Assembly (NCBI RefSeq): GCF_004124275.1
Contig: NZ_CP027218.1
Location: 4,609,001-4,673,000 of the forward strand
Direction of reading: 5' to 3'
Length of the DNA: 64,000 bases
Source: Pseudomonas sp. DTU12.3
Lineage (GTDB): Bacteria; Pseudomonadota; Gammaproteobacteria; Pseudomonadales; Pseudomonadaceae
Shown: positions 52,328-63,074 of the stretch, piece after piece
Layout of the letters: the number at the start of each line of letters is the position of its first letter
Position numbering within the stretch: the stretch's first letter is position 1
Notes under the pieces: model-generated
What the model was told of the DNA's origin: nothing
Seen by the model: the letters and a program-made list of their open reading frames with translations, nothing else
Databases searched by the model: none
Program-made: the position numbers and the translations under genes

Positions 52328-53422
52328 TTAGAGAACTGCTTTCGGGTAGGAACCCAGCACTTTGAGTGCTACTGCTTCCTGACTGATCTTTTCCAGCACA
52401 CCTTTGATCAACGGATCACGGTGATGGCCGACAAAGTCGATGAAGAACACGTAGGTCCATTTGCCGCTGCGCGACGGACGCGTTTCGATACGGGTCAGGT
52501 CGATCCCGTTGTCGTGGAACGGCACCAGCAGCTCATGGAGCGCGCCGGGCTTGTTGCTCATCGACACGATGATCGACGTCTTGTCGTCGCCGGTCGGCGG
52601 CACTTCCTGGTTACCGATCATCAGGAAGCGCGTCGAGTTGTCCGGACGGTCTTCGATCTTCTCCGCCAGACGGGTCAGGCCATACAGCCCGGCCGCCATG
52701 TCGCCGGCAATCGCCGCCGAATTCCACTCGCCTTTGACCCGCTTGGCCGCTTCGGCGTTGCTCGATACCGCCACGCGCTCAACATTCGGGTAATGCGCGT
52801 CCAGCCACTTGCGGCACTGGGCCAGCGACTGCGCGTGGGAATAGATGCGGCTGATGCTGTCGGTCTTGGTGTTTTCACCGACCAACAAGTGATGGTGAAT
52901 GCGCAACTCGACTTCGCCACAGATGACCATGTCGTGTTCGAGGAAGCTGTCGAGCGTGTGGTTGACCGCGCCTTCGGTGGAGTTTTCCACCGGCACCACG
53001 CCAAAATTCACCGCACCGGCCGCCACTTCACGGAACACTTCGTCGATCGCCGCCATCGGCTTGCTGATCACCGCGTGACCGAAGTGTTTCATGGCCGCCG
53101 CTTGGGTGAAGGTGCCTTCAGGGCCAAGGTAAGCCACTTTCAGCGGCTGCTCGAGCGCCAGGCACGACGACATGATTTCGCGGAACAACCGCGCCATCTC
53201 TTCGTTGCCCAGCGGCCCCTGATTACGCTCCATCACACGCTTGAGCACCTGAGCCTCACGCTCAGGACGATAGAACACCGGCACTTCGCCTTCGGCCAGC
53301 GAGGCCATCTTTACTCGCGCGACTTCCTGGGCGCAACGCGCACGCTCACTGATCAGCTCCATGACTTTGGTGTCCAGAGCGTCAATGCGAACGCGCAGTG
53401 CCTTGAGTTCTTGCTCGGACAT
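52328..53422 (-). CDS. pheA: Chorismate mutase / prephenate dehydratase (P-protein)
   Basis: A 364-residue bifunctional enzyme. The N-terminal AroQ chorismate mutase (residues about 1-90) includes LRVRIDALDTKVMELISERA. The prephenate dehydratase domain (about 95-270) has YLGPEGTFTQAA, PVENSTEGAV and RFLMIGN. The C-terminal ACT domain (about 280-355) has the phenylalanine-binding PGALHELL and ETRPSRSGKW motifs, so feedback control is expected. Start overlaps the serC stop by one base. Confidence 0.97.
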   Translation of the reverse strand: MSEQELKALRVRIDALDTKVMELISERARCAQEVARVKMASLAEGEVPVFYRPEREAQVLKRVMERNQGPLGNEEMARLFREIMSSCLALEQPLKVAYLGPEGTFTQAAAMKHFGHAVISKPMAAIDEVFREVAAGAVNFGVVPVENSTEGAVNHTLDSFLEHDMVICGEVELRIHHHLLVGENTKTDSISRIYSHAQSLAQCRKWLDAHYPNVERVAVSSNAEAAKRVKGEWNSAAIAGDMAAGLYGLTRLAEKIEDRPDNSTRFLMIGNQEVPPTGDDKTSIIVSMSNKPGALHELLVPFHDNGIDLTRIETRPSRSGKWTYVFFIDFVGHHRDPLIKGVLEKISQEAVALKVLGSYPKAVL

Positions 53423-54507
53423 CAGCCGTGTTCCTTCTCGAATTCAGCCATGTACGCCACCAGCGCGTTGACCGCGGTGATGTCGACAGCGTTGTAGATG
53501 GAGGCGCGCATGCCGCCCACGGAGCGGTGGCCCTTGAGATTGAGCAAGCCGCGCGCTTCGGCACCGACGAGGAACGGCTTGTCGAGACGATCGTCAGCCA
53601 GACGGAACGGCACGTTCATCCACGAGCGGTCCGACTTGTTGATCGGGTTGCTGTAGAGGCCGCTGGCGTCGATGAAGTCATACAGCGTGCGCTGCTTGAC
53701 GTCGTTGAGCCTGGCGATCGCATCAACGCCGCCCTGCTCTTTCAGCCACTGGAACACCAGACCGGACAGGTACCAGGCCAGGGTCGGCGGGGTGTTGTAC
53801 ATCGAGCCGTTATCTGCGGCGACTTTGTAGTCGAGCATGGTCGGGCACAGCGCGCGCGCCTTGCCGAGCAGGTCTTCACGGATGATGTTGACGACGATGC
53901 CGCTCGGTCCGATGTTCTTTTGCGCGCCGGCGTAGATCATGCCGAAACGCGAAATGTCGACCGGGCGCGACAGAATGTCCGAAGACATGTCAGCCACCAG
54001 CGGCACGTCACCGGTTTCCGGGATCCACTGGAATTCCAGACCGCCGATGGTTTCGTTCGGCGCGTAGTGAACGTAAGCAGCGTCTTTCGACAGGTTCCAC
54101 TCGTTCTGGCCCGGGATGGCGAAATAGTCGTAAGGCTTGGCGGTGGCGGCAACGTTGACGTGACCGTAACGCGAAGCTTCTTCGATGGCTTTCTGCGACC
54201 AGATACCGGTGTCGATATAGTCGGCCGAGCCGCCTTCAGGCAGCAGGTTCAGTGGAATCTGCGCGAATTGCTGGCTGGCGCCACCTTGCAGAAACAGCAC
54301 TTTGTAGTTCGACGGGATATTCAGCAGGTCACGCAGATCCTGCTCAGCCTGGGTGGCGATGGACACGAACTCATCGCTGCGATGGCTCATTTCCATGACC
54401 GAAAGGCCCTTGCCGTGCCAATCAAGGAGTTCACCTTGGGCGCGTTGCAGGACAGCTTCAGGAAGCGCCGCAGGACCGGCGCAGAAGTTATAGGCTCGCT
54501 TGCTCAC
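53422..54507 (-). CDS. serC: Phosphoserine aminotransferase
   Basis: A 361-residue PLP enzyme of serine and pyridoxine synthesis. Landmarks are NFCAGPAALPEAVL, the FLQGGASQQFAQIPLNLL cofactor loop, and the lysine in YAGAQKNIGPSG. The C-terminal HRSVGGMRASIYNA is conserved. The GTG at 54507 gives the length typical of Pseudomonas SerC. It is the first gene of the aromatic/serine supra-operon and is preceded by a family B REP pair. Confidence 0.96.
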   Translation of the reverse strand: MSKRAYNFCAGPAALPEAVLQRAQGELLDWHGKGLSVMEMSHRSDEFVSIATQAEQDLRDLLNIPSNYKVLFLQGGASQQFAQIPLNLLPEGGSADYIDTGIWSQKAIEEASRYGHVNVAATAKPYDYFAIPGQNEWNLSKDAAYVHYAPNETIGGLEFQWIPETGDVPLVADMSSDILSRPVDISRFGMIYAGAQKNIGPSGIVVNIIREDLLGKARALCPTMLDYKVAADNGSMYNTPPTLAWYLSGLVFQWLKEQGGVDAIARLNDVKQRTLYDFIDASGLYSNPINKSDRSWMNVPFRLADDRLDKPFLVGAEARGLLNLKGHRSVGGMRASIYNAVDITAVNALVAYMAEFEKEHG

Positions 54508-54569
54508 ATCCAATCTCGCTCTGATTTGGTGGTATCACGCAATAAATCACACTACCGATCAACACGGTC

Positions 54570-54660
54570 CTGTGGGAGCGAGCCTGCTCGCGAATGCATC
54601 ACCGCGGTGCGTCAGAGGTACCGCAGCGTCTGCATTCGCGAGCAGACTCGCTCCCACAGG
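54570..54660. repeat. Paired REP element, family B
   Basis: Arms CTGTGGGAGCGAGCCTGCTC and GAGCAGACTCGCTCCCACAG enclose about 40 bases, between gyrA and serC. Confidence 0.88.
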
Positions 54661-54738
54661 GGATCTCCATGATGTCGAAATTTCATACCGGACAAATAAT
54701 AAGGGGGCGAATTTTCATCCACCCCCTTGGTTGCCCGC

Positions 54739-57513
<2,775 letters not shown>

Positions 57514-57846
57514 GAGAAGCCTGATTCCTTTTTCTGGTGAAACTTCGTCATATCCATATGGGACCAACGAAGCTCGTCGGGGCCGGCCGAGTGCCATGCG
57601 CCGACTTACGACAAATCAACACTGGATCGCGGATTTGCGCAGTAAAGACAGCTTCGTGAAGCTGCCTCGGAAAACGCCGGATGTTATCACAAAGGCCGCC
57701 ACGCACCTATCCCCCAGATGCGCATGGAGCATAGTTAGTTGACCGGTGACAGGCTTAAAGGGGACGAGAGAGGCTTAGAGCTTCTTTGAGCGCAGATTTG
57801 TGGTGTGGATTAGCGATGTTTATTGACTTTTAAGGGCATGCACACA
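57514..57846. other. gyrA upstream region
   Basis: About 330 bases without a gene. It should carry the gyrA promoter and leader. A palindrome CAGCTTCGTGAAGCTG at 57649-57664 could form a leader hairpin. No certain promoter hexamers. Confidence 0.4.
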
Positions 57847-57932
57847 TGTAGGAGCTGCCGAAGGCTGCGATCTTTTGACTTTATCTTCTAAAAACAAAAT
57901 CAAAAGATCGCAGCCTTCGGCAGCTCCTACAT
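57847..57932. repeat. Paired REP element, family A
   Basis: GTAGGAGCTGCCGAAGGCTG and its complement in tail-to-tail order, 15 bases past the mtnA stop. Confidence 0.88.
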
Positions 57933-57946
57933 TGAGTACAGCGCCA

Positions 57947-59023
57947 TCAATGCAGGCGTTTGCGGCACATCAGCTGGGCCATTTTCGCGGTATCCGGGCG
58001 CTCGACGATGCCTTTCTCGGTAACGATCGCGTCGATCAGATCGGCCGGCGTCACGTCAAACACCGGATTGAACGCTTCAACGTCGGCACCGACACGCTTG
58101 CCGCCGACTTCCAGCAACTCGGCGCCATCACGTTCTTCGATCGGGATGTCGTCACCGCTGGCCAGGTTCATGTCGATGGTCGAACTCGGCGCCACGACCA
58201 TGAAACGCACGCCATGGTGCATGGCGTTGACAGCCAGTTGATAGGTGCCGATCTTGTTGGCCACGTCACCGTTGGCGGTGATGCGGTCTGCACCGACGAT
58301 CACCCAGGTCACACCTTTGGTTTTCATGATGTGTGCTGCGGCAGAGTCGGCATTCAGCGTTACCGGGATGCCTTCGTTGGCCAGTTCCCACGCGGTCAAG
58401 CGCGAGCCTTGCAGCCACGGACGGGTTTCGTCGGCGTAAACGCGCTCGACCATGCCTTCCAGAAAAGCCGCGCGAATCACCCCCAGCGCGGTGCCGAAAC
58501 CGCCAGTGGCCAGCGCACCGGTATTGCAGTGGGTCAGGATCGCCTGGGCATTGCCCTGATGTTTGCGAATCAGGTCGACACCGAGCTGCGCCATGGTCAG
58601 GTTGGCTTCGCGGTCGCTTTCATGAATGGCGATGGCTTCAGCTTCCAGCGCCGCCAGCGGATCGGCATTGTCTTTCAGGCGATCGAGGCGATCGTGCATA
58701 CGCCCCAACGCCCAGAACAGATTGACAGCGGTCGGGCGAGCATCGGCCAACAGGGCGAAATCCTCCTCCAGCGCCGCGTACCAGTCGCCACCTTCGGCGA
58801 TCCGCGCCCGCGCCGCGAGGACGATGCCGTACGCCGCACTGATGCCGATAGCCGGTGCGCCGCGCACTACCATCGAGCGAATTGCCTCGGCCACGCCGGC
58901 GGCGCTGGTGTAGGCAATCCAGGTTTCCTCGAACGGCAAAATACGCTGATCCAGCAGGTGCAGCGCGCCATCTCGCCAATCGATGGCCTTCACTTTCTCC
59001 GCAGCCAACAGTCGATCGCGCAT
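57947..59023 (-). CDS. mtnA: Methylthioribose-1-phosphate isomerase
   Basis: A 358-residue enzyme of methionine salvage, converting 5-methylthioribose-1-phosphate to the ribulose form. The RGAPAIGISAAYG motif, the catalytic Cys in THCNTGALATGGFGTALG (near 165) and the Asp in IVGADRITANGDVANKIGTY are intact. The start at 59023 (MRDRLLAAEKV) follows GGGGTGTGGG; two upstream ATGs have poor sites. It is divergent from mtaD, with which it is functionally linked. Confidence 0.96.
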   Translation of the reverse strand: MRDRLLAAEKVKAIDWRDGALHLLDQRILPFEETWIAYTSAAGVAEAIRSMVVRGAPAIGISAAYGIVLAARARIAEGGDWYAALEEDFALLADARPTAVNLFWALGRMHDRLDRLKDNADPLAALEAEAIAIHESDREANLTMAQLGVDLIRKHQGNAQAILTHCNTGALATGGFGTALGVIRAAFLEGMVERVYADETRPWLQGSRLTAWELANEGIPVTLNADSAAAHIMKTKGVTWVIVGADRITANGDVANKIGTYQLAVNAMHHGVRFMVVAPSSTIDMNLASGDDIPIEERDGAELLEVGGKRVGADVEAFNPVFDVTPADLIDAIVTEKGIVERPDTAKMAQLMCRKRLH

Positions 59024-59131
59024 CCCACACCCCGCACTCATGAACAAAAGCCGCCGATTATAGCGATCCCCCCGCGAAGACGCTCGGGTATACTTCGCCA
59101 TCCTTTACAAAAGCACTGGAACCGACCCTCG

Positions 59132-60466
59132 ATGCCGAAACCTGCCATTGCGCTCGACTTATTATTGCTGCCGACCTGGCTGGTACCCGTCGAACCTGCA
59201 GGCGTTGTGCTCAAGGAGCATGGCCTGGGCATCCGCGACGGTCGCATCGTGTTTATCGGCCCGCGTGCCGAAGCATTGAAGTGTAACGCCACGGAAATCC
59301 GTGAACTGCCGGATGTGCTGCTCGCCCCCGGCCTGATCAATGCCCACGGCCACGCAGCGATGACGCTGTTCCGTGGCCTGGCCGATGATCTGCCGCTGAT
59401 GACCTGGCTGGAAAACCACATCTGGCCAGCCGAAGCCAAATGGGTCGATGAAGATTTTGTCCGCGATGGCACCGATCTGGCGATCGCCGAGCAGATCAAG
59501 GGTGGCATCACCTGCTTCTCGGATATGTATTTCTTCCCGAAAGTCGCCAGCGAACGCGTTCACAACAGTGGCATTCGCGCGCAGATCGCGATTCCGATTC
59601 TGGATTTCCCGATCCCGGGCGCCAGCAGCGCCGATGAGGCCATTCGTCAGGGCGTCGAGCTGTTTGGCGACCTCAAGCATCACGAGCGGATCAAGATCAC
59701 GTTTGGCCCTCATGCACCGTACACCGTCGGTGATGAGAACCTCGAAAAAATCCGTGTGATTGCCGAGGAGCTCGATGCCTCGATCCATATGCATGTCCAC
59801 GAAACCGCTTTCGAGGTTCAGCAATCGCTGGAGCAGCGCGGTGAACGGCCACTGGCGCGCCTTGGTCGCCTAGGCCTGCTCGGCCCGCGCTTCCAGGCCG
59901 TGCACATGACCCAGATCAGCGATGACGATCTGGCATTGCTGGTAGAAAGCAACACCAGCGTGATTCATTGCCCGGAATCCAACCTGAAACTCGCCAGCGG
60001 CTTCTGCCCGGTCGAGCGTTTGTGGCAGGCTGGGGTGAATGTCGCGATCGGCACCGACGGCGCGGCCAGCAACAATGACCTCGACCTGCTCGGCGAAACC
60101 CGCACCGCCGCGCTGTTGGCGAAAGCCGTCGCCGGTTCGGCCACCGCGCTGGACGCCCACCGCGCGCTGCGCATGGCCACGCTGAATGGCGCGCGCGCAC
60201 TGGGCATCGAAGCGCAAGTCGGCTCGCTGGAAATCGGCAAAGCCGCCGACATCGTCGCTTTCGATCTGTCCGGCCTGGCCCAGCAACCGGTGTACGACCC
60301 GGTTTCGCAGCTTATATATGCCACCGGTCGCGATTGCGTGAAACACCTGTGGGTCGCCGGCAAACAACTGCTCGACGACCGCCGTCTGACCCGACTGGAC
60401 GAAGCACAACTGGGCGCCACCGCCCGGGCCTGGGGCCAACGCATCAGCGGCCACAAAGAATCGTAA
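59132..60466 (+). CDS. mtaD: 5-methylthioadenosine / S-adenosylhomocysteine deaminase
   Basis: A 444-residue amidohydrolase of the TRZ/ATZ family. Metal ligands are visible in NAHGHAAMT, the His of HMHVHET, the His in AVHMTQI and the Asp in IGTDGAASNNDLD. In P. aeruginosa the orthologue PA3170 deaminates methylthioadenosine to methylthioinosine as an alternative route of MTA recycling, a product of quorum-signal and polyamine synthesis. Start at 59132 matches the family. It shares a divergent control region with mtnA and is followed by ubiG. Confidence 0.9.
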   Translation: MPKPAIALDLLLLPTWLVPVEPAGVVLKEHGLGIRDGRIVFIGPRAEALKCNATEIRELPDVLLAPGLINAHGHAAMTLFRGLADDLPLMTWLENHIWPAEAKWVDEDFVRDGTDLAIAEQIKGGITCFSDMYFFPKVASERVHNSGIRAQIAIPILDFPIPGASSADEAIRQGVELFGDLKHHERIKITFGPHAPYTVGDENLEKIRVIAEELDASIHMHVHETAFEVQQSLEQRGERPLARLGRLGLLGPRFQAVHMTQISDDDLALLVESNTSVIHCPESNLKLASGFCPVERLWQAGVNVAIGTDGAASNNDLDLLGETRTAALLAKAVAGSATALDAHRALRMATLNGARALGIEAQVGSLEIGKAADIVAFDLSGLAQQPVYDPVSQLIYATGRDCVKHLWVAGKQLLDDRRLTRLDEAQLGATARAWGQRISGHKES

Positions 60467-60522
60467 AAACCCCGGAATACACTTCGGGGCTACAGCCTTT
60501 TTCAAGTTTTAGAGGATTCAAC

Positions 60523-61221
60523 ATGAGTAACGTCGACCACGCCGAAATCGCCAAATTCGAAGCCCTGGCCCATCGCTGGTGGGACCGTGAAAGCGAATTC
60601 AAACCGCTGCACGACATCAACCCACTGCGGGTCAACTGGATCGACGAACGCGTCAATCTGGCTGGCAAAAAAGTCCTCGACGTCGGTTGCGGCGGCGGCA
60701 TCCTCAGCGAAGCCATGGCGCAACGCGGCGCGACCGTGATGGGCATCGACATGGGTGAAGCGCCACTGGCAGTCGCGCAACTGCATCAGCTGGAATCCGG
60801 CGTCAGCGTCGAATACCGTCAGATCACTGCCGAAGATCTCGCCGAAGAAATGCCTGAGCAGTTTGACGTCGTCACTTGCCTCGAGATGCTTGAGCACGTG
60901 CCGGACCCATCCTCGGTGATCCGCGCCTGTTTCCGCATGGTCAAACCGGGCGGCCAGGTGTTCTTCTCGACCATCAACCGCAACCCGAAGGCCTACCTGT
61001 TCGCCATCGTCGGCGCCGAATACATCATGAAGTTGCTGCCGCGCGGCACCCACGACTTCAAGAAATTCATCCGCCCGTCCGAGCTCGGCGCCTGGAGCCG
61101 CATGGCCGGCCTGACCGTCAAGGACATCATCGGCCTGACCTACAACCCGCTGACCAAGCACTACAAACTGGCCAGCGACGTTGACGTCAACTACATGATC
61201 CAGACCCTGCGCGAGGAATAA
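60523..61221 (+). CDS. ubiG: Ubiquinone biosynthesis O-methyltransferase UbiG
   Basis: A 232-residue SAM-dependent methyltransferase carrying out two O-methylations in ubiquinone synthesis. SAM motif I is VLDVGCGGGILSEAM, followed by the acidic strand end GIDMG, and the UbiG phrases HRWWDRESEFKPLHDINPLR and YLFAIVGAEYIMKLLPRGTHDFKKFI, the latter a membrane-association loop. Start at 60523 follows AGAGGATT. It is 4 bases before mupP, suggesting a joint transcript. Confidence 0.97.
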   Translation: MSNVDHAEIAKFEALAHRWWDRESEFKPLHDINPLRVNWIDERVNLAGKKVLDVGCGGGILSEAMAQRGATVMGIDMGEAPLAVAQLHQLESGVSVEYRQITAEDLAEEMPEQFDVVTCLEMLEHVPDPSSVIRACFRMVKPGGQVFFSTINRNPKAYLFAIVGAEYIMKLLPRGTHDFKKFIRPSELGAWSRMAGLTVKDIIGLTYNPLTKHYKLASDVDVNYMIQTLREE

Positions 61222-61225
61222 GCCG

Positions 61226-61897
61226 ATGGCCATCAGAGCAGTTCTTTTCGACATGGACGGCACGCTGCTCGACACCGCGCCGGACTTCATCGCCATCTGC
61301 CAGGCGATGCGTGCGGATCGTGGTTTGCCGCCGATGAACGACAAGCACATTCGCGACGAGATTTCCGGCGGCGCGAAAGCGATGGTCGCGGTGACGTTTT
61401 CGATGGACCCGGAATCGCCGGGCTTCGAGGAGCTGCGTCTGGAATTTCTCGAGCGCTATCTGGTCGGTTGCGCGGTGCACAGCAAACTGTTCGACGGCAT
61501 GGGCGAACTGCTCGCCGACATCGAGAAGGCCAACCTGGTCTGGGGCGTGGTCACCAACAAGCCGTTGCGCTTTGCCGAGCCGATCATGCAACAACTGGGG
61601 CTGGCCGAGCGTTCGGCGCTGCTGATCTGCCCGGATCACGTGAAGAACAGCAAGCCGGATCCGGAACCGTTGATCCTTGCCTGCAAGATGCTTGATCTGG
61701 ATCCATCGACGGTTCTGTTTGTAGGCGACGATCTGCGTGATATCGAATCGGGACGCGATGCCGGTACGAAAACGGCGGCGGTGACGTTTGGCTACATTCA
61801 TCCGGATGACAACCCTCGGCATTGGGGGGCGGACGTGGTGGTGGATCATCCGTCGGAGTTGCGCAAGGTGCTCGATAGCGCGCTCTGCAGCTGCTGA
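61226..61897 (+). CDS. mupP: N-acetylmuramic acid 6-phosphate phosphatase MupP
   Basis: A 223-residue HAD hydrolase. The nucleophile motif is FDMDGTLLDT, motif II is VVTNKP, motif III Lys is in SKPDPEP and motif IV is VGDDLRDIESGRDAG. It resembles phosphoglycolate phosphatase (Gph). In P. aeruginosa the gene at this place (PA3172) is MupP, which dephosphorylates MurNAc-6-P in the peptidoglycan recycling shortcut that also affects fosfomycin and beta-lactam response. Synteny (ubiG-mupP-yciK) supports MupP over Gph. Confidence 0.9.
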   Translation: MAIRAVLFDMDGTLLDTAPDFIAICQAMRADRGLPPMNDKHIRDEISGGAKAMVAVTFSMDPESPGFEELRLEFLERYLVGCAVHSKLFDGMGELLADIEKANLVWGVVTNKPLRFAEPIMQQLGLAERSALLICPDHVKNSKPDPEPLILACKMLDLDPSTVLFVGDDLRDIESGRDAGTKTAAVTFGYIHPDDNPRHWGADVVVDHPSELRKVLDSALCSC

Positions 61898-61925
61898 AAC
61901 CTGACGCAGAGCGTCATTGGCTGCA

Positions 61926-61946
61926 TTCCCACGCGGAGCGTGGGAA
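61926..61946. repeat. Short palindromic repeat (family D)
   Basis: TTCCCACGCGGAGCGTGGGAA, a near-perfect palindrome found widely in fluorescent pseudomonads, between mupP and yciK. Confidence 0.6.
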
Positions 61947-61971
61947 CGATCTGACTCTTAATGAGGTTTTT

Positions 61972-62712
61972 ATGTTTGATTACTCCGCTCGTCCCGAATT
62001 GCTCAAGGATCGGGTCATTCTGGTCACCGGTGCCGGTCGCGGCATTGGTGCGGCCGCTGCAAAAACCTACGCAGCGCATGGCGCCACCGTTCTGTTGCTG
62101 GGCAAGACCGAAGCCAATCTGACTCAGGTCTACGACGACATCGAAGCCGCCGGCCATCCGCAACCGGCAGTGATTCCGTTCAATCTGGAAACCGCCCTGC
62201 CGCATCAATACGATGAGCTGGCGGCGATGATCGAGACCGAGTTCGGCCATCTCGACGGCTTGCTGCACAATGCCTCGATCATTGGCCCGCGCACGCCGAT
62301 CGAACAGTTGTCCGGGGAAAACTTCATGCGCGTCATGCAGATCAACGTCAATGCGATGTTCATGCTGACCAGCACCTTGCTGCCGCTGCTGAAACTGTCG
62401 CAGGACGCCTCCGTGGTGTTCACCTCCAGCAGCGTCGGCCGCAAGGGCCGCGCTTACTGGGGCGCTTATGGCGTGTCGAAGTTTGCCACCGAAGGCCTGA
62501 TGCAAACCCTCGCCGATGAGGTCGACACCGTCGCACCGGTGCGCTCCAACAGCATCAACCCTGGCGCAACCCGCACCAGCATGCGCGCGCAGGCCTATCC
62601 GGGGGAAAACCCGCTGAACAACCCGACGCCGGAGGAAATCATGCCGGTGTACCTGTACTTGATGGGTCCGGACAGCACTGGCATCAATGGCCAGGCGTTC
62701 AACGCGCAATAA
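61972..62712 (+). CDS. YciK family SDR oxidoreductase
   Basis: A 246-residue classical SDR. TGAGRGIG is the cofactor motif, NASIIGPRTPIEQL replaces the usual NNAG area with HNAS, catalytic Ser is in FTSSSVG and Tyr/Lys in YGVSKFA. It matches YciK, a conserved reductase of unknown physiological substrate. The ATG at 61972 follows a GAGG box. Same position as PA3173 in P. aeruginosa. Confidence 0.88.
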   Translation: MFDYSARPELLKDRVILVTGAGRGIGAAAAKTYAAHGATVLLLGKTEANLTQVYDDIEAAGHPQPAVIPFNLETALPHQYDELAAMIETEFGHLDGLLHNASIIGPRTPIEQLSGENFMRVMQINVNAMFMLTSTLLPLLKLSQDASVVFTSSSVGRKGRAYWGAYGVSKFATEGLMQTLADEVDTVAPVRSNSINPGATRTSMRAQAYPGENPLNNPTPEEIMPVYLYLMGPDSTGINGQAFNAQ

Positions 62713-63074
62713 CTGCCATACGTCGCTTTTGTTGCCGCGGCAGATTCCTGTCGCGGCATGCATTTGCCGCTGTCGACCGTCATAATTCAGTCAATTTCCC
62801 AGCGCCTCTATCCCCTCTAAATCGACAAACCATTGATTCTTAACGGTTTAAATAAATACGAACCGAATGGCACGACTTTCGCTCTAAATATCCTCAAAGC
62901 ATGCCGTGTGAAGGCAGTGGGGCAAGGCCTGATTCGATAGCTTACTAATCGTCTTCAAGCAGACTAAACTTACGCCAAACGTCCTACGGGACTGATGGAT
63001 CAGTATGACGCGCAGCCCATAGCCGCTCTCACCCAGCCTGTAAGACAGACTTACTGCTTAGGGGCTCACGCCAT
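62713..63074. other. Upstream region of the diguanylate cyclase
   Basis: 362 bases without a gene. It contains a sigma-54-like site at 62868-62883 and otherwise unremarkable sequence, including several short inverted segments (for example GTCTTACAGGCTG-like stems near 63041). No riboswitch could be recognised. Confidence 0.4.
62868..62883 (+). promoter_or_regulatory. Possible sigma-54 promoter before the diguanylate cyclase
   Basis: TGGCACGACTTTCGCT agrees with TGGCACG-N4-TTGCW except for one base in the -12 part, with GG and GC 12 bases apart. It lies about 190 bases upstream of the start codon, so a long leader would be needed. Confidence 0.35.

Noticed and set aside
57875..59131. Long N-terminal extension of the mtaD frame
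   Set aside because: It runs antisense through mtnA. The family start is the ATG at 59132 and the extension contains no domain.
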